Positions 33,642 to 43,777 of a DNA stretch of 64,000 bases are shown one piece after another. The position numbers and the translations under genes are program-made. The notes beneath the pieces were generated by a model. It saw nothing but the letters and a program-made list of their open reading frames with translations, had not been told where the DNA came from and searched no databases. The DNA comes from Bacillota bacterium (lineage in GTDB: Bacteria; Bacillota; Clostridia; Christensenellales; Borkfalkiaceae): NCBI GenBank assembly GCA_003343995.1, contig QAKE01000084.1, positions 1-64,000 on the forward strand, given 5' to 3'. Every line of letters starts with the position of its first letter. Position 1 is the first letter of the stretch.

Positions 33642-35540
33642 ATGAAAAGATTATCCGTTAAAATTATCGCAATAGCGCTGTGCGTGTGCTGCGTTCTTTC
33701 CTTTGCCGCGTGCAAAAAGGACGATCCGACTGCCGACGATACGTTGAAATTCACCGATTATCCCTTTATTACCGAAAGCGTGAGCGAGTATAAAATCGTA
33801 TACCCGCAGAGCGCGGATACCTCCAAGAGCGGCTACAAGGGCGCGCGGGAGCTGAAAAAATACATCGAAACGGCGACCGGCGCGGTGATCCCCATGATTT
33901 CCGACGCGGGGCTGACGCATTCCGACGACAATAAATATCTTTCCGTGGGCAAAACGGCGCTTTTGGAGGGCGCGGGCGTCGAGCTCGACGCCGACAAGCT
34001 GCAGAGCAGCGGACTGCGCATCAAAACGGTGGGCAAGAGCATTTACCTTGCGGGCGCTACGGAATACGGCACGCTGTACGCGGCGTACGAATTTTTAAAC
34101 CGCGTGTTCGGCATGGAAACCTACGCCGCCGACGAAACCTATATCGACACCGGCGTAAAGACCATCAAACTGCCCGATATGGACGTGACGGAAGTGCCTT
34201 CCTTCAATTACCGCATCGGCAAATACGGCGCGTACAACGCGGAATTCCGCGATCTGATGCGCGTACATTCCGAAGAACGGTTCATCGCGCCGCTCAACGG
34301 CTATTTGTATCACAACAGCTTTAAGGCGCTGCCCACGGCGACCTATCAGGCGGATCATCCCGATTGGTATTCCACCGACGGCTTGCAGCTTTGCTACAAC
34401 GCCCGCGGCAACGAAACGGAATACGCCGCCATGGTGGATACCGCTTCCGACGTGCTTTTGAGCTGTCTGCAAGCGGCGCCTTCCGCCATGAGCATCACCT
34501 TCACGCACGAGGATTTCGACACGTGGTGCGGCTGCGCGGCGTGCTCCGCGAGCAAGGAAAAATACGGCGTGGACAGCGCCACCGCCATCGGGTTCGTAAA
34601 CGACCTCGCCGTGGCGACCAACGCCAAGCTGAAAGCCGCCGGCGACACGCGCGAAAATATCATTTACTGGCTGTTCGCTTACGGACCTACGCTCAAAGCG
34701 CCCGTAACCAAAACGGACGGCGTTTACGCGCCGGTAGACGACGGCGTGGACATGCGCGAAAACAATATCGGCATCATTTACGCGCCCATTTTAATGGACT
34801 ACACCAAGCCCATGACGCACGTGAACAATGCGGGGTATAAGGACGTTTTCGCACAGTGGTCCGCCATGACGGATAACGTGTATTTCTGGGGTTACGACAC
34901 CATTTTCTCCGATTACTTCAACGTGCACAACACCTTCGGCACCATTCAGGAAAACCTGAAGGTCGCCAAGGAGTACAACGTCGTTTCCGCCATGCTGCAA
35001 GGTCAGCACGACCAGCGCGCCGCCACCTGCTTCAATAACTTCAAAATCTATCTCGCGGCAAAGTTTGAGTGGAATTTAGAGGAAAAATACGACGACTTGT
35101 TCAACGCGTTTTTCGATCATTATTTCAAGGACGCGTCCGCCACGATGAAGGAGCTTTTCATCAGCCTTACGACGCACTGCGCGTGGTTTGCGGACGAATA
35201 TAACGTGTACGGGCAGGGCGGCGTGGTCACCGTGAAGGAGGACTACTTCCCCAAGGGCGCCATCAACAATTGGCTGGAGCTCATCGATCGGGCGTACGCC
35301 GACATCGCGGGCATGAAAACCTCCGATCCCGAAGGGTACGAGCGCGCGTATAACCACATCAATCAGGAATCGCTCGCCTTTCGCTACATGCTGATTCAGC
35401 TTTACGGCGCGGAGTATCTCGACAGCGAGCTTACGGAAATGAAAACGCAGTTCCGCCGCGATTGCGGCAACCTCGGCGTTACGCATTTCCGCGAACATCA
35501 GACCATAGACGGTCTTTGGAGCAAGTGGAATCTTGCATAA
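33642..35540 (+). CDS. DUF4838 domain lipoprotein (glycosidase-like)
   Basis: 632 aa. Lipobox FAAC (C24). An alpha-glucuronidase/GH20-like N-terminal domain (about 45-165) with ELKKYIETATGAVIPM is followed by the DUF4838 domain, including its HEDFDTWCGCAAC signature (about 287-305). DUF4838 proteins are found in glycan loci and resemble glycoside hydrolases, but an activity is not established. AAGGAG before ATG; 12 bp from the previous gene. Probably acts on the polysaccharide at the surface. Confidence 0.85.
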   Translation: MKRLSVKIIAIALCVCCVLSFAACKKDDPTADDTLKFTDYPFITESVSEYKIVYPQSADTSKSGYKGARELKKYIETATGAVIPMISDAGLTHSDDNKYLSVGKTALLEGAGVELDADKLQSSGLRIKTVGKSIYLAGATEYGTLYAAYEFLNRVFGMETYAADETYIDTGVKTIKLPDMDVTEVPSFNYRIGKYGAYNAEFRDLMRVHSEERFIAPLNGYLYHNSFKALPTATYQADHPDWYSTDGLQLCYNARGNETEYAAMVDTASDVLLSCLQAAPSAMSITFTHEDFDTWCGCAACSASKEKYGVDSATAIGFVNDLAVATNAKLKAAGDTRENIIYWLFAYGPTLKAPVTKTDGVYAPVDDGVDMRENNIGIIYAPILMDYTKPMTHVNNAGYKDVFAQWSAMTDNVYFWGYDTIFSDYFNVHNTFGTIQENLKVAKEYNVVSAMLQGQHDQRAATCFNNFKIYLAAKFEWNLEEKYDDLFNAFFDHYFKDASATMKELFISLTTHCAWFADEYNVYGQGGVVTVKEDYFPKGAINNWLELIDRAYADIAGMKTSDPEGYERAYNHINQESLAFRYMLIQLYGAEYLDSELTEMKTQFRRDCGNLGVTHFREHQTIDGLWSKWNLA

Positions 35541-35591
35541 TACGGTTGCGACCGTGAAAACGGCGTAAATAAAAAACAAGGAGGAGTTAAA

Positions 35592-38500
35592 ATGAAGAGA
35601 AAGTTATCGATTTTCGCGCTCGTCATGCTGATGTGTCTGTCCGCAGTCATGGTCGCGTGTCAGCCCGAAGGCAATAAGATAACGATCGACGCGCCTGCCG
35701 AGCTCACAATGTCCGTTTACGACACGAAAGAGCTGAACTATACGGCAAGCGGTTACGAGGGGGAATTGACGTATGCGTCGTCCGATTCCACCGTTGTGGA
35801 GGTACGGGGCAGCACCTTGTACGCGCTTAAGGAGGGCACGGCGACCGTCGTCGTGACGGCAGGCGAAGTGACGAAGGATATCGCCGTCACCGTAACCGCC
35901 GCGACCAACGCGCCCGCCATCAGCGTTCCCACGACAAACGTGCGCATCGTTGCGGAAACGGAATTTGCCTTTGCGCCCGCCATCAAAATGGGCGAAAACA
36001 CCGTGGAAGGCGAGCTGACCGTCAACGTGGCGGACCAGACCGTCGCCACCTACGCGAACGGCAAAATCAACGGTTTGAAGGTCGGTTCCACCACCCTCAC
36101 GGTAAGCGGCACCTATTTCGGCACGAATCTGCGCCCCGTCACCGTTACCGTCACCGTCATTCCCGATCTCATCGTGTCGCTCAGCGCGCAGGAGGTCACG
36201 CTTTACACCTACGCCCCCGCGGGTGAGGAAGAAACCTATCCCGCCTCCGAAACCGTTACCGTAACGGTGGAAGAAAAGGGCGAAATCGTAAACAACCCCG
36301 CAATCACGTGGTCGATCGATAAAAACAATGCCGTCGCAACGGTAAATAACGGCGTTATCGCCGCGGTTGCGGAAGGCACGGCTACGGTTACGGTGAAGTA
36401 TAAGACCGTTGACGCCGAAATCGCCGTAACGGTGGAAAAAACGCTGTTGGAGGCGGATACCGCATACGCCGAATACGATTTGAACGCGAAGGACGATACC
36501 AACGATTACCTCGTGTTCGACATCGGCGAGGATATCCCCCTTGCGGACGTTACCGGCGTGTACGATTTTACCGGCGGCAACAAGGAAATCATCGACTTTG
36601 AAACCGATGCGGCGAGCGAAGAACTGCGCCTGACGAAGGCGGACATTCTCGACGGCGAGCGCGTTATCGTTGTGGAAACCGCAACGTACGGCAAATCCTT
36701 CGAGGCGCTTATGGCAACGAAGTTCCTTTACACCGCGGAGGACCTCGAAGAGATGATGGTTCTTGCGACCGAGGGCTACGAAGTGAAAAATGCGCAAAGC
36801 CCTGGCAGATCGTTCTATCAGGGCGCGGACGGCTACTACGTGCTGATGAACGACATCGATTTCGGCAGCAAAACCTTCCGTTTAACCGGTGAAGAATCCG
36901 ATTTCGGATTTATCGGAACGCTGGACGGCAGAGGCCACGTGATCAGCAACGTCAATAAGCTGGCAAACGGCAACGGCACGCACGGCATGTTCGGCAGAAT
37001 TTCCGGCACCATTAAAAACATCGGTTTTGTCAACGTAGTGGGTTCGTACAACAATACCAATACGAACACAAATCAGAACTTGTGGGGCCGCTTCCCGCTG
37101 CTCGGCACGATCAACAGCAACGGGCTCGTGGAAAACGTATACGTAAAGGGCGCGAGAACGGCGTTGATGAACAGCGTTTGGGGACAGGGCGCGATCGGTC
37201 AGTACCGCAACGGTCATATCAATAACCTCGTCGTCGATATGTCGGACGTCGTCACCAATCTGTCGGATAACGGCGGCAATAAACCGGGCGCGGCGATCGG
37301 ACAGCTCGTCAATCAGCCTGCACCGGCAGAAGGCTATATCAAAAACGTATATTCGGTCAGCTCTTACGACGTTGTCGGTATCGGACCGGGGTCGAGATAT
37401 TTGAACGTCAAGGGCTATCAGACGGTTGCCGACTTTGCGGCGGCGGAAAACGATTATTCGTCCTTTGAAAACGAGTGGTGGGATCTTTCCAGCGGTATTC
37501 CCGTGTTCAAGGCGCTCGTGGACGACATGAAAAACGAAGAATTTGCCATCACCAACGGCGACTTGCTCACGGCGGGTTCGGAAACCACGCTGACCACCGA
37601 CAGCGAATGGGAAATCACCTTCGCGTTGGAAAACGAGGTCGCGGGCGTTACCCTCGATGGCAACGTGCTCAGCGTTGCGGCTACGGCGGCGCACAACGCC
37701 ACCGTAACGGTTACGGCAACCAACCTCAAAACGCCGACGAATTCCGTCGTGAAAACCTTTACCGTTTTGAATATCGGCAAGGGAGGCGAGGCGACGGATA
37801 TCGACCTTTCCGACGAGGCGGCGTCTTACGAAATCGAAATGGTTAAGGCGATCGTTCCCGAAACGATTTCCGCGGGCAGCGCAACGCTTACCCCCGCAAA
37901 CTACTCCGTCAACGGCACAAAACTTACCCTTACCGCGGCGGGCGTAACGGAAATTTTAGAAGAAAATAACAAAAAGTACGGCGATTTCGAGCTGTTGATC
38001 GTCGACGAAGACGGCGCGGCTTACAGTATCGAGCTTGCCATCGTCACCATGATCCTTTACGACAAGGAGGACGCGCTCGCAATGATGCCCGCCGCTACGG
38101 ATGATTTCGGATACGAGGCGGTCGGAGGTCTTGCCAACTCGACGCCGACGGAAACGCAGGCGGCACAGCGCCGTTTCTATAACGGTGCGGACGGCTACTT
38201 TGTCCTCGCCGCCGACATCGACATGGAAGGCGAGATCCTCCGTTTCTGCCATCAAGATTACGATTTCAAAGGCATACTTGACGGCAGAGGGCACAAGATC
38301 TCCAACATCGGTTCTTACGAATACCCGCTGCTCAACGGCGCGGGCACGGCGGTTTTAGCCAACGCCGATCACGGTATTTTCGGCAACATCGCGGGCACGG
38401 TGAGAAACATCGCCTTCGTCAACGTAGTGGGCGGCAACGATACGGCTTCGCCGTATAATCCGAAATCTACGCGTTCCGTGGCGCTTGCGCTCCGTATTAA

Positions 38501-38870
38501 AGGCGGTTTGGTAGAAAACGTGTATGTGTCCTATACCGCGAAGGAAACGGGCGGCTGGGGCTGCGGCGCGTTCGGCATTTTTGATTGGGGTAGCGCGAAA
38601 ATCGTCAACTTTGTGGCGGAGCGTACCAATTATGCGGGCACGTCTTTCGGCGCGAATGACGGCGTAATCAACGGCGTCGGTACGTCCTCTAAGGTAACTA
38701 ACGTGTTCGGAATTTGTTCCGCGCAGGGAGCAACTACGAAACAAGGCACTCTTTATGCATCCTACGACGCGATGAAGGAAGCGGAACTCGATCTTTCCGG
38801 CTTCGACAGCGCGTACTGGGATATTTCCGCCGGCTATCCGGTGTTCAAGGCTTGCAAAACGCAGGCGTAA
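35592..38870 (+). CDS. Surface lipoprotein with BIG2 and GLUG-like repeats
   Basis: 1092 aa. Lipobox MVAC (C23). Residues about 30-290 contain two or three BIG2 Ig-like domains (YTASGYEGELTYASSDSTVV, ALKEGTATVVVTAG). Two GLUG/beta-helix-like segments follow, about 420-480 and 880-945, each with ...TLDGRGHVISN/ILDGRGHKISN and MFGRISGTIKNIGFVNVVG / IFGNIAGTVRNIAFVNVVG. A further Ig-like stretch separates them. Likely an adhesin or glycan-binding scaffold. AAGGAGG before ATG. A strong terminator follows, closing the first operon. Confidence 0.82.
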   Translation: MKRKLSIFALVMLMCLSAVMVACQPEGNKITIDAPAELTMSVYDTKELNYTASGYEGELTYASSDSTVVEVRGSTLYALKEGTATVVVTAGEVTKDIAVTVTAATNAPAISVPTTNVRIVAETEFAFAPAIKMGENTVEGELTVNVADQTVATYANGKINGLKVGSTTLTVSGTYFGTNLRPVTVTVTVIPDLIVSLSAQEVTLYTYAPAGEEETYPASETVTVTVEEKGEIVNNPAITWSIDKNNAVATVNNGVIAAVAEGTATVTVKYKTVDAEIAVTVEKTLLEADTAYAEYDLNAKDDTNDYLVFDIGEDIPLADVTGVYDFTGGNKEIIDFETDAASEELRLTKADILDGERVIVVETATYGKSFEALMATKFLYTAEDLEEMMVLATEGYEVKNAQSPGRSFYQGADGYYVLMNDIDFGSKTFRLTGEESDFGFIGTLDGRGHVISNVNKLANGNGTHGMFGRISGTIKNIGFVNVVGSYNNTNTNTNQNLWGRFPLLGTINSNGLVENVYVKGARTALMNSVWGQGAIGQYRNGHINNLVVDMSDVVTNLSDNGGNKPGAAIGQLVNQPAPAEGYIKNVYSVSSYDVVGIGPGSRYLNVKGYQTVADFAAAENDYSSFENEWWDLSSGIPVFKALVDDMKNEEFAITNGDLLTAGSETTLTTDSEWEITFALENEVAGVTLDGNVLSVAATAAHNATVTVTATNLKTPTNSVVKTFTVLNIGKGGEATDIDLSDEAASYEIEMVKAIVPETISAGSATLTPANYSVNGTKLTLTAAGVTEILEENNKKYGDFELLIVDEDGAAYSIELAIVTMILYDKEDALAMMPAATDDFGYEAVGGLANSTPTETQAAQRRFYNGADGYFVLAADIDMEGEILRFCHQDYDFKGILDGRGHKISNIGSYEYPLLNGAGTAVLANADHGIFGNIAGTVRNIAFVNVVGGNDTASPYNPKSTRSVALALRIKGGLVENVYVSYTAKETGGWGCGAFGIFDWGSAKIVNFVAERTNYAGTSFGANDGVINGVGTSSKVTNVFGICSAQGATTKQGTLYASYDAMKEAELDLSGFDSAYWDISAGYPVFKACKTQA

Positions 38871-38908
38871 GGTAAACTTTAGGCAAAACTTTTTTTACTA
38901 AGCGATGG

Positions 38909-38935
38909 GCGCGGCGGCATTCGCCGCCGCGCTTT
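38909..38935 (+). terminator. Terminator closing the first glycan operon
   Basis: A perfect 10-bp GC stem (38909-38918 with 38923-38932), loop ATTC, then TTT. A promoter for the following GH2 gene was not recognised. Confidence 0.82.
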
Positions 38936-39008
38936 ATCCTAAATAGGACTATCCCGCACGGCGAAAAACCGCCTTGCGAAAAAATATAAAAAACGGCAGG
39001 TAACCACG

Positions 39009-40730
39009 GTGAAAAACAAAGTCGAATATCCCGATCCGATCCGAATAAGAGAGCATACCGTCCTGTTGACGGACGACTGGTTTTTCAGCTTTGAAGGGAA
39101 AAATTGGCGCCCCATCAACGTGCCCTTTTGCCCCGAAAGCGAGCTTTCGGGCATCGGGTACAGGGACTTTATTCCCGTTTGCCGCTATAAAAAAACCGTG
39201 TCCCTTTCCCGCGTGAAGGACCGTCGGGCAATGCTGCATTTCGGCGCGGTGGACTACCGCGCGGCGGTGTTTGTCAACGGCATATACGCGGGCTCGCACA
39301 CGGGGGGATATACCCCGTTCGCCTTTGATATCACCGACTTTATCGCGGAGGGCGAAAACCGCATCGAGGTCGCCGTATACGACGGCGAAACGGGCGTTGC
39401 CGCCAGCGGCAAGCAATCGAGAAAGAGGGAATCGTACGGCTGTTTTTACACCCGCGTCACCGGCATATGGCAGCCCGTATGGCTGGAATACGTGCCGGAA
39501 AACCGCATCGAAAACGTTTTTTTCACCCCGCTGGAAAACGCCGTGGAAGCGCGCCTTCGCGTAAACGGGCGCGGCAGATACCGCATGGAAGTCACCTTTG
39601 ACGGCGCGCCCGTCGGGGTGGCGGAAGGGGAAATCGCCTACGAGCGGCGCGTCGTGATTCCCCTTTCCGAAACGCATTTATGGAGCGTGAGAAAGGGCAA
39701 TTTGTACGACGTGCGCATCCTTTACGGCGACGACGAGCTGTTTTCCTATTTCGGGCTGCGCACCGTCCGCTACGAAGGCGAAAAATTTCTGCTCAACGGC
39801 GAGCCGCTCTTTCAGCGGCTGGTGCTCGATCAGGGCTATTATCCCGACGGGGTGTACACCCCGAAAGACCTCGCCGCCATGCGCCGCGATATCGCCCTTT
39901 CGCAGGAGCTGGGCTTTAACGGCGCGCGCCTGCACGAAAAGGTGTTCGATCCCCGATTTTTGTATCTCTGCGACGAGGCGGGTTACATGGTTTGGGGGGA
40001 ATTTGCCGGCTGGGGCGTGGATTATTCCGATCTGGGCAACGCGGGGCAGGTGCTCGCGGAGTGGGCGGAAACGCTCGAACGCGATTTCAACCACCCGTCC
40101 ATCGTCACGTGGTGTCCGTTAAACGAGGTGTGGGGCGGTTTGAACGACGCGGAAAAGCGGCGCGACGTCCGCTTTGTGGACACCGTGTACGAGTTTACCA
40201 AAAAATTCGATTGCACCCGCCCGTGCGTGGACGCCAGCGGCGGGCACCACGGCAGCGCCACCGATTTGTTCGATTTCCACTGTTACGAGGATTACCCCGC
40301 CTTAAAAACCTATCTCGACGCTCTCCGGCGCGACAGCGTTTTAAACGTCGGTTTGCTTTACGGCGCGGACGGCGCGAAATACCGCAAGGGACAGCCCGTC
40401 AATATCAGCGAATGCGGCGGCTGGGGCTTTTTCCCCATGGCGCACCTGCAATACAATTCCTCCGTCAACGAGCACGAAATGAAGTGCCGCGACGATTGGG
40501 GGTACGGGTGCGGGGAGTCGGACGGCGACGCCTTCGCTCTGCGCTATAAAAATCTCGTGGAGCTCATCTCGTCCTATCCGCAGATTTCCGGCTTTTGCTA
40601 TACGCAGTTATACGACGTGGAGCAGGAGCAAAACGGTTTTTACCGTTTCGATCGGAGCGATAAACTCAACGAAAATCAAAAGAGAATCATCCGCGCCGCC
40701 AACGCGCTGACGGCGGCGGTGGAAAAGTAA
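39009..40730 (+). CDS. glycoside hydrolase family 2 protein
   Basis: 573 aa, shorter than typical beta-galactosidases: jelly-roll sugar-binding domain (about 15-165), Ig-like domain (about 170-255), and a TIM barrel (about 260-573). Catalytic acid/base E373 in PLNEVWG and nucleophile E468 in NISECGGWG are present. GH2 members hydrolyse beta-galactosides, beta-mannosides or beta-glucuronides; the specificity here is unknown. No signal peptide, so it works in the cytoplasm on imported sugars. Start is GTG (39009) with a weak upstream site. A small gap separates it from the next gene. Confidence 0.9.
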   Translation: MKNKVEYPDPIRIREHTVLLTDDWFFSFEGKNWRPINVPFCPESELSGIGYRDFIPVCRYKKTVSLSRVKDRRAMLHFGAVDYRAAVFVNGIYAGSHTGGYTPFAFDITDFIAEGENRIEVAVYDGETGVAASGKQSRKRESYGCFYTRVTGIWQPVWLEYVPENRIENVFFTPLENAVEARLRVNGRGRYRMEVTFDGAPVGVAEGEIAYERRVVIPLSETHLWSVRKGNLYDVRILYGDDELFSYFGLRTVRYEGEKFLLNGEPLFQRLVLDQGYYPDGVYTPKDLAAMRRDIALSQELGFNGARLHEKVFDPRFLYLCDEAGYMVWGEFAGWGVDYSDLGNAGQVLAEWAETLERDFNHPSIVTWCPLNEVWGGLNDAEKRRDVRFVDTVYEFTKKFDCTRPCVDASGGHHGSATDLFDFHCYEDYPALKTYLDALRRDSVLNVGLLYGADGAKYRKGQPVNISECGGWGFFPMAHLQYNSSVNEHEMKCRDDWGYGCGESDGDAFALRYKNLVELISSYPQISGFCYTQLYDVEQEQNGFYRFDRSDKLNENQKRIIRAANALTAAVEK

Positions 40731-40788
40731 AACGCTTTTCGGTTTTGCTTTGCAAACGGTTTATCCGAAAAGAAAGGAGGAAAACAAC

Positions 40789-42459
40789 ATGAAACGTTTT
40801 TATGCCGTTCTGGCGGCGATCGTCGTCGCCTTTTGCTTTACCGCCTGCAAGGAACCCGATCCGCCGCAAGCGGACGGCTTTTTGCTGGAGGGGTACTCCA
40901 TCGTATACGACGCCGAAAACGATTTGATGTACAACGCGGCAAAGCGTTTGCAAACGGCAATCAAGGGCGCGTATAACGCCACGGCGATGCTGAAACCCGA
41001 CACGCAGGGCGCGGCGGGCAAGGAAATCGTGCTCGGCGATACCGATCGCGGCGCGCTTTCCGAAGGGCTGCTGCTGCGCGATTTCAAGGTGGACGTATCA
41101 AAAAACGGCGGCATCGCCATCGGCGGCGGTCAGCCCGCCGCTGTGTCCGACGGGGTGGACGATTTTATCGAAAAATTCCTCGGCACGGCGCACGCTTTCA
41201 CCGAAAGCGACAGCTATGTTTTCCGTTATGATTACGCTTTCCGTTCGATTTCGATCAACGGCGAAGATATTCTCGATTATACCGTCGTTTACAGCGAAGC
41301 GTCCGCGGCGGGCGGCAAAATCGCCGCCGATTTGTCGGAAAAAATCGCCGATAAAATGGGCGTTTTACTCGATATGCGCGACGTGGCGCAATCGGACGGC
41401 GGCAAGGAGATCCGAATCGGCGTCGGCGACGAAACGGGCAACCCCGTGTTCTCCGATTACGATTACGCTCTGTATGCCGACGGCGACGATCTCGTGCTCA
41501 ACGCCACGGAAAAAGCGCTCGCTGCGACCGACGCGGGCGAACAACTGCTCGCGCTGTTCGACGGCGACGCCGCGGACGGGGTGCTGAACGTTTCGGTGAG
41601 CACCGAGTTCACCGTGCGGGAAGGCGCGAAATATTCCATGGAATTCGTTTCGGCGCGCCGTTCCGCCGTCGTGCGCGAGGGCGTGAATTTATACGAATTT
41701 CATTATAAAAACAAAAGCGGAAAGCCGGTCATCGTGTACGCCGCGGAAATCAAGGCGGATTCCGGCTGCACCTTCGCGGCGGGAACGGTGAACGACGGTT
41801 ACGAAATCGGCAACAACCTCAGCCAGAGCGTGCTCGGCATGGCGAAATCGGCGCAGGCAAACGGCAAAAACGTCGTTTGCGCGGTCAATTCGGGATTTTT
41901 TGCGATTTCCGGCGATCAGCATCAGGAAGGCGTGATCGTCAAGGACGGCAAGGTGCTCTATCAGGGCTCGGGCGTGTATGCGCGCGAGTGGTGGGGGCTG
42001 ACCAAAAGCGGCGAAATCGTGTTCGGCGAATATTACGATTTATACGTCAACGGCAACCCGAAGGAAGGCTTCCGCGACGATTTGATGCAGGCGACGGCGG
42101 GCAACCACCTCCTGTGGAAGGACGGCGAAAAGGTGAAGATAGAAGATCCCGACACCGCGCTGTTGAACGCCAACCCGCGCAGCTGTTTCCTTACGCGGGA
42201 AAACGGCGACGCGGTGATCTTCGTCGCCGACGGCAGATATTCCGGCTCCGCAGGGCTGACGATGGAGGAAACGCAGGAAATCGCCATGCGCATGGGCGCG
42301 TACAACGCGCTGAACTTAGACGGCGGCGGTTCGTCCACGCTGGTGATGCCCACGGGCGCGAGCAACGCCCTGCAGGTCGTCAACAAGCCGCTCGGCAACG
42401 CGGGCGTGGAGGCAAACCTCCGAAAAGTTGCCGACAGCATTCTCGTGCTGGTAAAATAA
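40789..42459 (+). CDS. phosphodiester glycosidase (NAGPA-like) lipoprotein
   Basis: 556 aa. Lipobox FTAC (C20). N-terminal alpha/beta domain (about 30-285), then the NAGPA domain with VNSGFFAISGDQ, GRYSGSAGLTMEETQ and the signature NLDGGGSSTLV (D511). NAGPA uncovering enzymes remove GlcNAc from phosphodiester-linked sugars; bacterial members act on cell-wall or polysaccharide phosphodiesters. This suggests the target glycan may carry sugar-1-phosphate links. AAAGGAGG before ATG 40789; the frame extends a few residues upstream without such a site. A terminator follows. Confidence 0.88.
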   Translation: MKRFYAVLAAIVVAFCFTACKEPDPPQADGFLLEGYSIVYDAENDLMYNAAKRLQTAIKGAYNATAMLKPDTQGAAGKEIVLGDTDRGALSEGLLLRDFKVDVSKNGGIAIGGGQPAAVSDGVDDFIEKFLGTAHAFTESDSYVFRYDYAFRSISINGEDILDYTVVYSEASAAGGKIAADLSEKIADKMGVLLDMRDVAQSDGGKEIRIGVGDETGNPVFSDYDYALYADGDDLVLNATEKALAATDAGEQLLALFDGDAADGVLNVSVSTEFTVREGAKYSMEFVSARRSAVVREGVNLYEFHYKNKSGKPVIVYAAEIKADSGCTFAAGTVNDGYEIGNNLSQSVLGMAKSAQANGKNVVCAVNSGFFAISGDQHQEGVIVKDGKVLYQGSGVYAREWWGLTKSGEIVFGEYYDLYVNGNPKEGFRDDLMQATAGNHLLWKDGEKVKIEDPDTALLNANPRSCFLTRENGDAVIFVADGRYSGSAGLTMEETQEIAMRMGAYNALNLDGGGSSTLVMPTGASNALQVVNKPLGNAGVEANLRKVADSILVLVK

Positions 42460-42524
42460 AGCCCTTTCAAATCTGTTTTTCATAAAAAGCGCGGCATAGT
42501 GTAGAAATCAGTTTAAAAGCATAA

Positions 42525-42560
42525 AAATATCCGATGGCGTTAGGCCGTCGGATATTTTTC
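42525..42560. terminator. Bidirectional terminator between the phosphodiester glycosidase and AraC genes
   Basis: A 14-bp stem (42525-42538 with 42544-42557, one wobble), A/T-rich flanks on both sides. It ends converging transcripts. Confidence 0.82.
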
Positions 42561-42633
42561 CTTATTATCTTATAATTATTATAATTTCCGTCGAATATCT
42601 TTTTTATTATAGCATAATATCGACAAAATGAAA

Positions 42634-43587
42634 TCAGTCTTCCGCTAAACGTATGCGGAAATCTTCCATTACACGCGAAACATCTTCTTGATCTACCCAA
42701 TAAACAAATCCTTGTTCTTCGTTGGATTGTCTGTATTTTTTAGGGGATACTTCAAACTTTTTTTTGAACGCCGTTTCAAAGTAACGCAAACTTGCATATC
42801 CCGTTTTTTCGGCGATGGCGGCGATAGAGGAGTTGGTGTTTTTTAAAAGACTTTTTGCGCTGTCCAGTCTCTTTTCGGTATGCAACTGATTAAAACTGAG
42901 TCCCAATTCCTGTTTTAAATAAATATTCAGTTGATGCATGGATATTCCCAAAAGCGAACCGATTCGCTCGGGCGATATGGTTTCGCTGTAATGACTGTCC
43001 AAAAAAGACAGTGCTTTTGCCACATAGGCATTGTGTTTTTTGCCGAGATGCGTGAGTTTTTGGCATTTGCAGATCTCTATCACGAGTCTTTTTAGCGCAA
43101 GTTCCAAATCGATTTCAAAGTATTCGTCCGAATAATTATGATAATTATTATATAAAAGATGCAAAACTTCCGAAAATATCGAAAAAACATTGCGGTTATC
43201 GCGAAAAAGCAAAATACCGTTTAACGAATTGCATAAATTTTCCACCGGCTTGCACGAAGAAGAAAACGGAGAGGCTGATAAAAGCTCTTTGGGAAATGCC
43301 GTTTTATGCCACGTATCCATTTCCAAAATCATCATGTGCGATTTATTGTAAACGTATTGTTGGTGGGGAACGAAGGAATTGATGAGAAAAAACTGCCCCG
43401 GCAAAACGCTGATATGCGAGCGTTCTCCCGAACGACCGGCCTCGTATACGTCCATGCCGACGCTGCCGCTGGCTACGTATACCATTTCAACCCCGCGGTG
43501 CGCGTGCGGCTCGCGTTGGGTAAATGTTTCGGGTGTGTAGATGGTGTTCATTACGGTACACGCTTTCAGCGTTTGAGAGAGGTTCAT
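42634..43587 (-). CDS. AraC family transcriptional regulator
   Basis: 317 aa. A cupin-type sensor domain (about 15-120, HAHRGVEMVYVASG) and a C-terminal pair of HTHs (about 200-300: ISPERIGSLLGIS and SSIAAIAEKTGYASLRYFETAFKKKFEVSPKKYR). AraC members of this type sense sugars and activate the next operon. It diverges from the second ABC operon. The promoter's -10 sits about 10 bp before the ATG, giving an almost leaderless mRNA, so Met-13 (43551) is an alternative start. More AT-rich in codon use than the first half of the window. Confidence 0.88.
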   Translation of the reverse strand: MNLSQTLKACTVMNTIYTPETFTQREPHAHRGVEMVYVASGSVGMDVYEAGRSGERSHISVLPGQFFLINSFVPHQQYVYNKSHMMILEMDTWHKTAFPKELLSASPFSSSCKPVENLCNSLNGILLFRDNRNVFSIFSEVLHLLYNNYHNYSDEYFEIDLELALKRLVIEICKCQKLTHLGKKHNAYVAKALSFLDSHYSETISPERIGSLLGISMHQLNIYLKQELGLSFNQLHTEKRLDSAKSLLKNTNSSIAAIAEKTGYASLRYFETAFKKKFEVSPKKYRQSNEEQGFVYWVDQEDVSRVMEDFRIRLAED

Positions 43588-43596
43588 ATCGCTCTC

Positions 43597-43625
43597 ATTA
43601 TATCGTTAAAGTTCCGATTAGTCAA
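43597..43625 (-). promoter_or_regulatory. Promoter for the AraC regulator (minus strand)
   Basis: On the minus strand TTGACT (43620-43625), 17-bp spacer, TATAAT (43597-43602). A pair of AATATT boxes around CTC-N5-GAG (43640-43666) may form an operator between the divergent promoters. Confidence 0.8.
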
Positions 43626-43709
43626 TGGCAAATCAAAATAATATTCTCAAATCGAGTAAAAATATTTCCTAAAATACGATATATTTTGACATAAAATGAA
43701 AATTTGCTC

Positions 43710-43738
43710 TTGAAACGTACATTTTTGTGTGTTATAGT
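43710..43738 (+). promoter_or_regulatory. Promoter for the second glycan ABC operon
   Basis: TTGAAA (43710-43715), 17-bp spacer, TATAGT (43733-43738). Leader of about 30 nt to the permease. Confidence 0.75.
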
Positions 43739-43777
43739 GAAGATACTCAAACAGCCGCAAAAGGCAGAAGGGGAAAT

